The notes under the pieces: generated by a model | What the model saw: the letters and a program-made list of their open reading frames with translations, nothing else | Databases searched by the model: none | What the model was told of the DNA's origin: nothing | Translations under genes and position numbers: made by a program | Part shown: piece after piece, positions 12,297-24,100 of the stretch | How positions within the stretch are numbered: the first letter of the stretch is position 1 | How the letters are laid out: each line of letters starts with the position of its first letter | DNA from: Pardosa pseudoannulata | Lineage: Eukaryota > Arthropoda > Arachnida > Araneae > Lycosidae | Assembly: GCA_032207245.1 (NCBI GenBank) | Contig: CM063500.1 | Span: 64,007,930-64,071,929 of the forward strand | DNA: 64,000 nucleotides | Reading direction: 5' to 3'

Positions 12297-12354
12297 ATCA
12301 TAAAACTCTGATTTAAATCAAATAAATCTGATTGTTTTCCAACCCTGCTAAGGG
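12297..12354 (-). mobile_element. hAT-like terminal sequence
   Basis: The minus strand starts CAGGGTTGGAAAACAATCAG followed by a repeated tctgatttaaatca motif. CAGGGTTGGAAAA with nearby GATTTAAATC is a pattern I associate with hAT ends. A comparable end (gatttaaatca...aaccctt) is at 58320-58375. No partner end or TSD was found. Confidence 0.4.
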
Positions 12355-12735
12355 GTATGGTCTCCTATATACAAGTTTTGCAACACGATTTCATACTTGA
12401 AATAAGGCAACTTATGAATTCCAGTCAAATGGTCCCACTTATTCAGCAACACTGTTTTCATATCCTGAATAGTTCTTGGAGGGGGTCTGTGAGTTGCAAT
12501 TGCCCTTCCCAGAGGCACACCAGACATGCTCCATAGGATTCAGGTCTGAGGATCAGCTTGGCCAATCCATATGGCAACTATCCTCACTTTCAAGGGATTC
12601 ATCAACCAGAAGAATTCTAATTGGCTTTGAATATCCTCCATGAAAATAAACTCAATGCAAACCTGAAAATGGGAAAAAAAGGGCTCCAAGATCTTATCTC
12701 TATTCCCCAAAGCAGTAATAGAATGATTTGCCAAC
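12355..12735 (-). pseudogene. Decayed Tc1-like transposase C-terminus
   Basis: On the minus strand one frame gives WPS-stop-SSDLNPMEHVW, the third-carboxylate region of Tc1/mariner transposases (WPxQSPDLNPIEHxW). A shifted frame continues LGRAIATHRPPPRTIQDMKT then VLLNKWDH and finally GDHTP, matching the family's C-terminal LGR..., alpha-helical and GGHTPY-like blocks. Stops and at least one frameshift break it. The N-terminal HTH and the first two Asp residues are not identifiable. This is a fossil, not a gene. Confidence 0.75.
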
Positions 12736-13181
12736 TCATTCTACCATCTAAACATCAGTGTTTACTCCTTTTTGCTGATAGAATTTGAATTTAACTAACT
12801 ACTGCAAAAAAAACATGAATTTCAGTGACTGTACTAGCAAACGTAAAGTGTTTTGATCTGTTACAAAGCCTAATTTTTGTCATAAACCTGTTTTTCTATT
12901 GGCTCCTCCTACACACACATGTATGCTTACATATTTGACATAGAAGATTTGGACCTTTGTCTCAAAGCAATGGATTTTCTTCTTAAGAAATTTGACAAAA
13001 TATGCAAATTATCCTCTTGATTTTGAACATGAGTATATGCTCATGCACATATATATCTATATATATATTATTTAAAAGTCTTAACATTATTTGTAACTAG
13101 AAAAAATAAATAACTTGCATATTTTTTTATATCATGGGTGCACTTGCCTGTTAAATTTTCACCCATACAACACCATGGACC
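12736..13181. other. Intergenic, nothing recognised
   Basis: AT-rich spacer between the Tc1 remnant and a SINE. No TIR completing the Tc1 element was found. Confidence 0.5.
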
Positions 13182-13353
13182 GGTTTGGTTTGGAGTGCTA
13201 CAATCTACAGTTTTGCACACAAGGGATAATGAGACCCAGACCTACTGCTTAAAGCCAATTCAGAATGGCTACGAACATCCATGCCATTAACAGGATTCGA
13301 ACCCACAAACTCTGGTTCTGAAGACCAACATTCTACCATTTGGCCATCGTTCG
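13182..13353 (-). mobile_element. tRNA-derived SINE family 1 copy
   Basis: On the minus strand the head carries an A-box-like TGGCCAAATGG and a B-box-like GGGTTCGAATCC. After it come GGCATGGATGTTCGTAGCC and a 3' end rich in aaaccaaacc. The order is the same as at 38.1, 48.7 and 55.2 kb. No clear TSD. Confidence 0.8.
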
Positions 13354-13470
13354 GTTGTTGACCATTTTATTACGGGAGTATGATACAGGTGGCTAACATT
13401 ATTCCCAAGGAGCAACACAAAGTAGGTCCTCATAATTTAGATGCAAGGATGAAGCAGAAAACCCAAGATT
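13354..13470 (-). mobile_element. Possible diverged SINE family 2 fragment
   Basis: Shares 'gagcaac...ag(t)aggtcctcataattt' and a following 'ttggcct' with the element at 7481-7765. It directly abuts the family 1 copy, suggesting one inserted beside or into the other. Confidence 0.4.
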
Positions 13471-14814
13471 TGGCCTGTCATCTCTAAAGGTATCATTTGG
13501 GAACTTGGGGAATACTGCAACCACAAACCTATTTTATATGCCCTAGCAGCTACTTATGAACATGGAAAACCTTTGGTCAGCTTGAACCTTGATCCTATAG
13601 CTTAGACATAAATAAATAGTACAACTATATCTGCTTTTAGAAATAGATTATATTAGTCTAAAATCATTAAAATATATCATGTTTACTAAAAAAATTATAT
13701 ATTAAATTTGCTAAAAAAAATACTGGTATGAATAACAGCATGTTAAGGTACGGTCGAACTTTTCTATATCTTTTTCAAAAAGGAATTCATTGTTTTTACC
13801 CTGATAAATCGAAAACAAGCAGTATATAACATGAATTTTTAACTTGAGAGTAATTATACAATATCTTCATATAAAGGTTTATGTTTAGAGTCAGAGTTTG
13901 TACCTAATTCAGACTTTTTAGCAAACTTCAATTTGTAAACACATCATCAAGGAAGATACCTAGAGTAAAATGTGATCCTATTATTGAAATGGTTTTAAAT
14001 AAAAACCGTTTTAAACAAACAGTAGTATTTTTTTACATTTGAGAAAAACAATTATAAGCAGCATAAAAAAAATGTCCATATCTTCATCATCACAATTATT
14101 TATTTTTGAATTTCCAAGCAATCTAAAATATAATGGACTATTCTGAACGTTTCACTTAAAATCACTGATAATTATAGTCCTCACACGAAGCAATAATTGT
14201 CCTACCTCCGTTTATGTTTTAACTAAGTGCATTATAATGTATATAACAGATTGGCTGGTAATCTCTTAATTTATAAGTACAAGAAAGGGTAACCTGTTAC
14301 CGATTAAAAATATTGAAATTGTATCAATACTTAATTCTTCCAGTGTTAGAACAAGAATTTTAAAAAAATTTAGAATGCTAAACTACAGGCTCTTTTACAA
14401 GATGAAAACATAACTGTAAGATACAAGATGAAATTTTATACAGTAGTCTTTAATTTTAGAAATATGCAATTCTGCAGGATATCAATATTATTAATATTTC
14501 TCAATTAGTTAAAATTCTCTCTTAGAAAAAATTAAAATAAATGAATACAGAAAATCTAAAATAGTATTTTGTAATCAAACTTAAAAGACTGCTCTAAACA
14601 ACAAATTTCCATTTCATTGGTATTGATCATTGTTTTTCCAGCCGAATCAACACAATTCTGAAAATCAATTGATTTTCTGAATATCCAAAATCTGAAATGA
14701 AAATAAAAAAAAGCTAACATTTTAAGAATAAATTTTTTGCAAATCATTAAAATATTATTTTTTTAATTTAAAGTCAGTGAAAAATTATTTAAACTTACAG
14801 AAAATATTTACTGC
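13471..14814. other. Intergenic, nothing recognised
   Basis: AT-rich, no coding signal or element ends. Confidence 0.5.
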
Positions 14815-14955
14815 TTCAAGAATGGCAGTATCCGTGTGCCATGTCGCGAGAATGCGTGAAGTGTATACAAACCGTGTATCAACAGATATACGTGTATTAT
14901 GGTAGTATGTTAAAGGGATTTAAATTATCCTTAAGTTTTGTGTGCATACGTAACA
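14815..14955 (+). promoter_or_regulatory. Probable 5' UTR / promoter-proximal region of the GALNT gene
   Basis: A locally GC-richer stretch (gtgtgccatgtcgcgagaat) directly before the GALNT start codon. An in-frame TAA at 14932-14934 closes the frame upstream of the ATG. The start context is aacaATG with a purine at -3. No TATA box or initiator can be assigned with confidence. Confidence 0.4.
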
Positions 14956-15129
14956 ATGTTAAGACGGAATGCTCGTAAAATTTTAAAGTATTCGATTATA
15001 AGCATTTTGTTGTTTATATGTGGTATACTTTTTTTTAAATCCTTTACTACATTTAGAGAGATTGATAACAACCGCATTGAAACCCGGGAAAAGTATTCTG
15101 GATTACCCAAAGCACCAAAGCAACAGAAA
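14956..15129 (+). CDS. GALNT10: GALNT10-like exon 1: signal anchor and stem
   Basis: ATG at 14956 after an in-frame stop. 58 codons: [20 protein letters not shown], then a hydrophobic run and a charged stem ending PKAPKQQK. This is a type II signal-anchor topology with basic residues before the membrane segment. The donor gtacta at 15130 leaves phase 0, which fits exon 2 ([10 protein letters not shown]). The open frame continues to 15357, but that part has no homology I see and is probably intron. An alternative donor at about 15148 cannot be excluded. Confidence 0.75.
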
Positions 15130-18100
15130 GTACTAAGACATTTTCTTGTATCAGTACCAATTATCAATATTTTAGTATTATTTTGCCTAGTGCCGTTGAT
15201 TGGAAATATTTTTATTTTCAATATTTGCTGTATTATTTTATGGTTTATGTTGACTTGTCATTGTATGGATATGTCATTTCTAAGTATATATTACAGATCA
15301 TTATGTATAAAATATATTAGAAAATCTGTAACAAGCATGCTCCATATTATTTTTTAAAAGAAGTAATTTTGTAGTTAGCATAAGACAGAGTCTGATTTAC
15401 TGCGAATTCGGCACACGTACCGGGCCCTCAGTTTTGGCGTATTTACTATGTATAATAATCTGAAAAAACATATTTAGGAATCAAGCAAAAGGTAAAAAGT
15501 ACAATAGTTACACTTGGTGAAACAGTATGAAACTTATTCTTAATGTTCCCCGTATCTAACTGCATAGAAAAATGGTCATTTTCTTTATTAAAATTGCATA
15601 AATTTCCCTTAATGGTGGTTTGTAAAGAAAAATTATCACTTGCTCTATTAGTCCTAGAATCTGCTGTAACACAAAAGTTACAGAAGCATTCACAGAAAGT
15701 CTATTTTTGGTGTTCACTAGGCTGAATCCTCCACTGTGCTGTGTAACAGCAAGACAGACGTAATCAAACTAGTTGTGATGATTGAACTAATATATAAGAA
15801 ATTAAGTTTAACGCATCAACAAAATAGAATAAATCAATTCTTTTAATTTAAGCAAATAATACAAAGTGAGTTGTGGTCTTGGTTAGGATAAATTTTTCGT
15901 TAAGATCTGCTGGTGATTTTATTTTGATTATTAGTTCTCTTAATTCTCATATGAATTGAGAAAAATCCTTAAACCAAGTTTGTTTTGAATATTACTAAAA
16001 ATCTCGCAAAGTTCAGCTTGTTCCTTTAAATGGATAAATTATTTTTAGCTTCATGCCTAGTTTTTAAGTTCAGGAATAAGTTTAATATTGCTTCTATTGG
16101 GATTAATTAAGAATTTACTTTAACTTAGGAATTTGGAGTGAGAGTTTTAATTTCTTTTTTAGCAGTTTGAGCATACATTTTATTCTGATTGTTAGTAGTA
16201 TTATTTGATGTAACAACAACACAAAAATGTCAAGTTTTCTTAATTTAAGGTAGTTACCACATCCCCATATAAATTGCTGGATGATTTCATTTATTATTAC
16301 AGCATTTAATGAAATCAATCTCTCCAGGTACAGGAGGGCAATCTTTGATAAAGTGGCTGTTGTAATGTACTTACAACACTAACACTAGTATTCATTTACA
16401 AAGGGGAAACACATTAAAAATATAATACCTTATATTTGGATTAAGACATGCTGTACACTATTTATAACTTGCTACACTACTTGATCCCCATATAACATAA
16501 CCAGCAATTATTTAGATTTTATACTCATTATACAATAATTATTATAATTCTCTTTTGTTATACGTTATTCCTTAATCAAAATATTGAATTACTAACTGAG
16601 GTCTAAATAACCGTCATAAATATGTGAAATCTATTTACCTCTGGACATTACAGGGGAGCAGGCTTGAATTTTCATCAGGATGTAAAGGGCGTCGGTACTG
16701 CCGTAGTGGTCGTTATTTTGCTGTATGTCTATGCTGGCATGCAGGTTCGGGACTCGATTGCTGGTCCAGGCTCTCTGTCCAGCAACTCTTCAATCCTGAC
16801 TTTGATTCATTTTTCTTCACTCTCTTTCCTAACTCACCACCTCAGTTTTAATGCCCGTTTTTCTTCTTTGCCAATTACTTGTCGGTGAAATTTTCCCACA
16901 TCTGCACTCCCTTCGGGAGTGCAGGTGGGCTCATTAAAATAGCCTCTTTTATGAAAGCTGACATTATTTTTAGCCCCTGCCCCCATAACTCACGGTTACA
17001 TCTCTGTGAGAGCTTGACTGATACGCTTGTGCCATTCCATGATCTATAACTTCTCCGCAGGGGTCCTTAAAACTTAAAGTCAACAACTGTACCTAAATTC
17101 TTCGAAATTTCTTCCACAGCTGTGCATGCACGTGCTGACCATTGTGGGAAAGTACCTCGGTACAGTGGCACTCGGCATACATAATACAATGGGGAGTCAT
17201 GATTGATTAAAATTTACATATTAGTTTAATTTTGAGCTCATGTGTCAGGTCCTTTAATTAATATGTTACTATTATGCTTAAGCTGAATGAGGCCTTCTCT
17301 TTAATTCATTATTTATATTATAAAAAAAAGTTATTTAGTATTTGTCTAATATTTTGATCTGTAATGGCCATAATTACTTTATTATTGAAAAGTGAAATTT
17401 GAATATAAGTTGAAATCATTTCAGTTTAACTCTGGATAATTTTTTATATTATACATCATCCCAAGCAACCTGATATGTAAGATACTAAAGATAAAAACTT
17501 TATTTTTTTTTTATTTACATATTCTATCAACCATTTACTATAAATTTAAAAAATTATGTAAAAAATGTTCCAAGAAAAAATGCTGTGCAGACATTCAATT
17601 GTTAATAAACTATTAAAAATGAAATATTAGGAAATGTTAAAATAATAATCATTCTAAATTTTCCAAGAAAAAGATAAATGTCTTGGTATGAAAAACAGAA
17701 GCAGGATGGTTTGGTGTATTTCTGTAAGACATACATTTTATATATATGTATATATATTAATTTTGATGTATACAAAAATTATTAAATTGAAATATTTGTC
17801 TAATTTAGCAGAATTTATTATTTATATACTTTCTGTTGTAAAAGTTTTATCAATTTAGGCAAATATTCAAAAGAACACAATATGTTAATTTAATATATCA
17901 CTAAATCTGTTATGATGAATCTCACATTAATTTTATTTTTAATGAAAATGTTCAACATGCATAAGGTTATTCCAGCGTTCAGCAAGTACAAAGTTATTCA
18001 ACATGTATAAGCTTAATTTGTATTAACTTTAAGATTATGGTTACTTCCCCATCAATGTTTTTTTTTTTTTCTCTTGAACTTGTATAGTGTTTAAATGTTA

Positions 18101-21100
18101 AATTGGTAGTTGATCTGTATTATAATCATCTAATATTTGCATTTCTAAAACCTCAAAATTGATTTTTAGGAAAATGAAAGAATAGATTGGCATAATTATA
18201 CTCAAATTGAAATTGAAAGTAAATTAAAAGGGCCTGGTGAACAAGGTGCTGCTTTCTATTTACCTCCTGGCAATGAGAAGAACAAAGATATGCTCTACAA
18301 AGTTAATGGTTTCAATGGCCTTGCGAGTGACTTCATTGCAATAAATAGATCAGTTTTGGATATTCGGCATAAAGAGTAAGCATTTTATGTTACTTTGAAA
18401 GAAAATATTTATTATGATGTTTTGTATTATAAATACTGTAATTTTGCATGTATATTCTGCAGACTATCTGTGTTTCAGAAGTAAATTTCTTCAGCTGGGG
18501 AATATGTGTTGGTTGTTCATTGCTCAAATCGGAAAAATCAAAATCGGAAGAAGGGGAGGGGGAAGCACATGTTGCAAACAGCTGATGATCAAATGTAAAC
18601 AAAAGTATGCCTTGCGAAATGCCAAGAAAACATCGTACCATATAGGTAATAAACCATGAAAAAATATACAACCCATAAAGCAGAACGAATCAGTTGTAGC
18701 AAGTAGCGCAATCTTAAATTGTGTCCTGGAGTACTAGAAAATATCAATAGTCACTATTTACAGCTCCGATTGGCAACACCAAGTGAATGGGTTTAAGAAA
18801 TTCGCCTGATAGCTGTAAGAAATTGGTGCAAGCAAAAGGAAACATTAAAAATATGGAAAGAAAGCAATCCAATCACCGTGGAAAAATACAAAAGCCTGCA
18901 TTAGATTGACATAGCTGGGTTCTCGAACAGAGAAATGTAGGCTGCTCTCTTTCTACCGTTAAAATTTGTCTCCGAGACTATGGCAGAAGAAATAATTTCA
19001 AATTTTAACACTAGATTGCCCAAGGCAGTCATTTTGACTGTTTTTTAATTTCAATTAGAAAAACAATTATGAAATATAATGACACAATTTCTTAGAATTT
19101 GGTGACTTTTTCTATAACATATAAATGGGTTTATGAATAATTGTAGTTACTTCCACCCTCCTTTATTATATAATATTAAAAATAAATTTTAAACAATTTC
19201 TTTACATATTTGTTATTTTTTCACAATGCAGTCATTTTGACTGTTTTTGGGCAATATAGGTGTACAAAAAATCTCGGGCAATCTAGTGTTAAAGGTCTGA
19301 CTGAATAGTAACTGAGTCTAATTCAGACTATTTGGCACTCTACTGTACTTAGGTTTTTATTCTTAAAATGATTTAATATTGTATACTAAAATACATATTT
19401 TTGCACGTATAGTCTGCGAATTATCTAGTGGTGCAAACTATCTGATGATTTATGAAATTTTTTAAATAAAAAATCGTGCCCGTACATGCGAAATTACGGT
19501 ATCTACTATTGGATATAGATTAGACAAGACATGTCTATCAATTATCATACGATCCAGAACTAGGTGTCAACTTAAGGCCCAAAAAATATCCTTCCAGAAA
19601 AACATTTTTAAAAATTTGTAAAACGATTTAACGATATTTAAAAATTTCTAAGTAATTACTTTTTGTCTAGGAAATGGAATATAATTTTTAAAATCACGAT
19701 ACGAGAAATGCTGTCCATTTTTGAAATTTTAATTGAATCATCCACATTTAAAATTACTATAAAAATAACAAATACATGATTTTTAACGAATTTTTAATTT
19801 AATCATTTTAATTTATTTAAAATGATTTAATATTGTTATACTAAAATACATATTTTTGCATGTATAGTCTGCAGATTATCTAGTGGTGAAAACTATCTGA
19901 TGATTTATGAAATTTTTTAAACAAAAAATCGTGCCTGCAGATTATATGTACGAAATTATGGTACAATTATTGCCGTTTGATACCATTGTTTTTTATTTTA
20001 ATATATTCTCCACAGAGTTTGCTTCTGTGCTAAAAAACATCCCTTCCATGTGCTAGAAATCCTTCATTATTTTTCTAATAATAGTTTAATTGGATTAAAA
20101 AAAAAATTTTTTTTAAACAGTCTCAAAATTTTAATATTTCTACTTTAATAACATCTTCCTAAAATTAAAACATGCATCTAAAAGAAACTGAGCTGTTTAT
20201 TTGTTGTATTATGTTTGGAAAGTGTCATAGATTTTTCAAAAAGTAACCATAAAAGAACTTAGTATAATTCCATTTCAAATTACTTTACTTATGGCATTGC
20301 TTAATTGAAACAATATAGGTACAGTTAAATCATAATATTTTAGGTGTCACTTACTTTTGAAAACCAAACACATGTTACTCTGTTTTATTTAATTAAAAAA
20401 AAGTACCTTTAGGTCATTATTTTTTGGGGTAGCTTTGTTCATTTAGGATCAAACTGATATGAAACTTTGTTATAAACATTGATTTTTAATGCATTAAAAT
20501 GGATATTTTAAATTGAAAATTTTAAAAAGCAGTTTAAATTAATAATTATCTTGATATTGTTATTGCTAATTGTTTTAATATTTTCCTATTTTTAAGGTTA
20601 AAATAAATCAGGGAAAATAGAAAAAGAGAAGAAAGTTTATTTTTCAACTTTTAATAAGTAGTTTTATTGTAGCCTTGCCATCACATATTTATTTTTAAAA
20701 GTGTGACACATTAAATTTATGTTAAACAGCAGCATAAATTCATATTCAAATAATTTTTTTTAAACTATTAAGTTGCTATTGAATGATTTTTTTAATTACT
20801 GAATACAGTAGTATTTAACCATGTTATTTACATAATGAAGCAAGACAGTTGAATCACATAATATTAAACATGAATTGAAAAGCAATAAATATATTAGAAT
20901 AAAAGCAAAATTATATATTCTATAGCTGTTTAAAAAAGGAGATTTTCTTTGTGATTTATTTCAACTAAATTTTACTTTTTCTGTTTTCTTTGAATGTTCT
21001 GAAAAATAAATCTATAAAAGAATATGTTTAGGCTATATCTTGATTTCCAAAATATTAATGCTAATTAATAACTCAAATTTGTAATACATTTTTGAGTAAA

Positions 21101-24100
21101 TAATTTCAAAAACTGGCAATAGAATTCATGTCTTTTTGTAAAAAAAAAAATCGGAAATTTTTTTTCTTGGGATTCTATAAATGCTAATAAATATATATCT
21201 TAAAAATTATTAGAAAAGGGCTAAAAAAAAGATGACAAAGGGAAATAGAAAATTAGTATAAAAATTGATATCCATTGCTGGTTTAGCAATGGATAACTGA
21301 AGGAGAAATGATGCATGTCTCTGTGCATGCATCATATTAGAAGAGAGCTGCCTGGTGTGCCCAGGATTATTGGAGTACAAATTGCAATGACATACAGATA
21401 TCTACTGACAATTTAGTCCCAAATGGAAGTATGTGCAGTTAGCCCGTATGAATTATTGCCTTGGATAACTATGCAAAACCGCACAAAGTATGAAAGCAAA
21501 GTTTATGCAAGGTCAGATTTATTGTTTTGGATGGGAGAGATTAAATCTTATGCTGTGCAACAATTCTTTGTGTTAATAGGCACCTAGATTCACCTGAAAG
21601 GTTTCTTTAAACGGATTGCATAGTATGAAAAATGTCTCAATGTTGGTGGCAACTATATTGTGACGTAGTAAGCGAGCCAAGACAAGCTTCTTGGATTTTC
21701 TGGGTTTTATTCCTACATTCACAGCTATGTACATTTTACTTCAATATTTACACATTCATATATAAGTAGCATTATAAGCATTTAACAATCTCCGTTAAGC
21801 TAGACGCGAACATACTCTGAGAAAATCAAACAAGGTTCTCCCCGAATGCTGGGTCATGAACTTCCAACCATCCGAGAATAACCTCCTTGGACAAAGCCTT
21901 TCTAGGCAATTCCAGGCCCCCTAGCCTCTCTCTAGTTAGGCACTTAACTTGGCCTCCACTCCGAGGGGGGGGGAGGGTAAGGATTTCCCCACATTTCAGA
22001 GAGGTGAAGTATAATGTTGCAAAAGAACATTCCCAGAGAGGGAGCTATCTTTTGGTAGGAAAATATAGAATATTTTACAATATCAAAAAGTAGTACAAGT
22101 TATATAGTTCATGATGCCTCTTTTTTTTTCTTAAAATATTTTGTGTTTAAAAAAAACTTTTGTAATTTTTTTGTATGTTTCTTGTTGCAATTTTTCGAAG
22201 AAATTTTAATACATGGAAGCACTATTGATCCAATTCTTATATCTTAATATTGATATAAAAACTACAATTTTGTGTACATTTTCCTTGTTTTGTATAAATA
22301 TATTTCTTCCATACATATAAAATTCATGTATAAATAAAAATATCATTTTCTAGTTGTAAAAAGAAGAAGTATCTGAAAAATTTGCCCTCAGTGAGTGTTG
22401 TTGTTCCTTTTCATAATGAACACCTATCAACTTTACTCCGCACTGCCACTAGTGTAATAAACAGAGCTCCATCACATTTAATCAAAGAAGTTATATTAGT
22501 AGATGACTTCAGTACTAAAGGTAATTTTTGTACATTTTACAAATTTGTTTATGCTTTGTTCTAATTTGATCCTTAAAGGCATTACTTCTGTTTTAGTTGA
22601 ACTGAAAGGTGAACTAGAAAAGTATATTAAAAAACATTTACCGAAGGTCAGAGTTATTAGAGCTACAAGAAGAGAAGGACTGATTCGAGCAAGGCTTATT
22701 GGAGCTAAAGCTGCTGTTGGAGATGTTCTAATATTTCTGGACTCTCACACTGAAGCAAATGTAAACTGGCTTCCACCACTATTAGGTATCATGTCATATT
22801 AGTTATATACATATATATATATATAACTTGTGAAAATGGTTCTCAATGCTTATGCAAAAAATTTAGGCCCTATTATTTAGTTTTCCTGGGCTTACTGGAC
22901 TAGAATAACTCCTAATGAATTTGCAGTCATGATTCTAGCAGAAACCTAGTTGGTTTGATTTGAATGAAAAAACAAGTGGGTTTTTTCAAAATCTTTATTT
23001 AAAATTCCACATATTTATTAAAAATATTGAGTTAAATCTATAATATATATTACATATTCATCGTTGACAATGAGTGTATAATGAGTGTTTTTAATTTGAG
23101 GGGGTCTAAACGGCTAGAAAAAACAAAAACTTAAATTTTCAAGGAAAAATAGTTATCTGTATAACAATTACAATGAAAAAATTATAGAAACAATTAAAAA
23201 CCAAACCAACCAGTATTTCTGCCAAGATGAAGAAAACTGACGTCTTTCAGCTGATATTAAAAAGAAATAATATGGCTAAAAAAGAATTACCCAGAGGGCT
23301 TGAGTATATTTACAAGAACATAAACAAATTGCAAGAACTTTCTATATTATATAGAACTTATTCTAAATGTTATCCAGTCAGTGATATAAGTTTCTTTATC
23401 AGCTGTTAAGATATAAGGGATAAAACTTGTTCATACAAACAATTGACCGATTTTTAACTTTAATGTGATTAACATTTTAAATTTATTTTAATTGTACAAT
23501 TAATTATATATCCTGTCTTCTTGCATAAGAAAAAACTTAATAGTTTTCAAATCCCCAAAAAAGCATCTAAAAATTTGAAGTATTGAAAAAACTCTGATAA
23601 AATTGAAAAAAACATTCACCCCAAAAAAATGAAAAATAAAAAACTGCGTTTTCTTCTGAAAACTCCCATTTTTGAAAACCCTGGCAGAAACACATCCAGA
23701 ATTGGGAAACTTTAAATTTATTGAAGTTAAGAAACACATTGGGTCCGCTGATCATCATTCCAGTGCAACAACTTTGCATAGAATGCTACCAGAATAATAT
23801 ATGTTTACCCCAGAGCAAGTGAATCATGTTCTTTTGTTCTTATTAGACTAAAGATTGTTTAGCAATTTTTGGGAGGCAATAGTGAACTTTGATCATTTAA
23901 TCTAGCTAAAAAAAAAAAGAAAAAAAAAAAACCTGGTTCTGCAGGTATTGCAGAAGTGAAACCATTTTCCTGGGACAGCTGAAAAATGTGAACAGTAGGC
24001 AAAAAAATTATCATTTATTCAATCGTTAGTTTTTTGAGAGTAAAAAAAAAATTAAGTTAGAGAACACTCCTTTAACTAAAATTTTAAATCTGGGAATTTA

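Noticed and set aside
15130..15357. Continuation of the exon 1 open frame past the GALNT donor (hydrophobic tail)
   Set aside because: The extension has no similarity to GALNT stems, and skipping the donor at 15130 would disconnect the frame from exon 2, which is in the matching phase.
23227..23409. 60-codon frame in GALNT intron 4
   Set aside because: No similarity, flanked by stops; a chance frame in AT-rich DNA.
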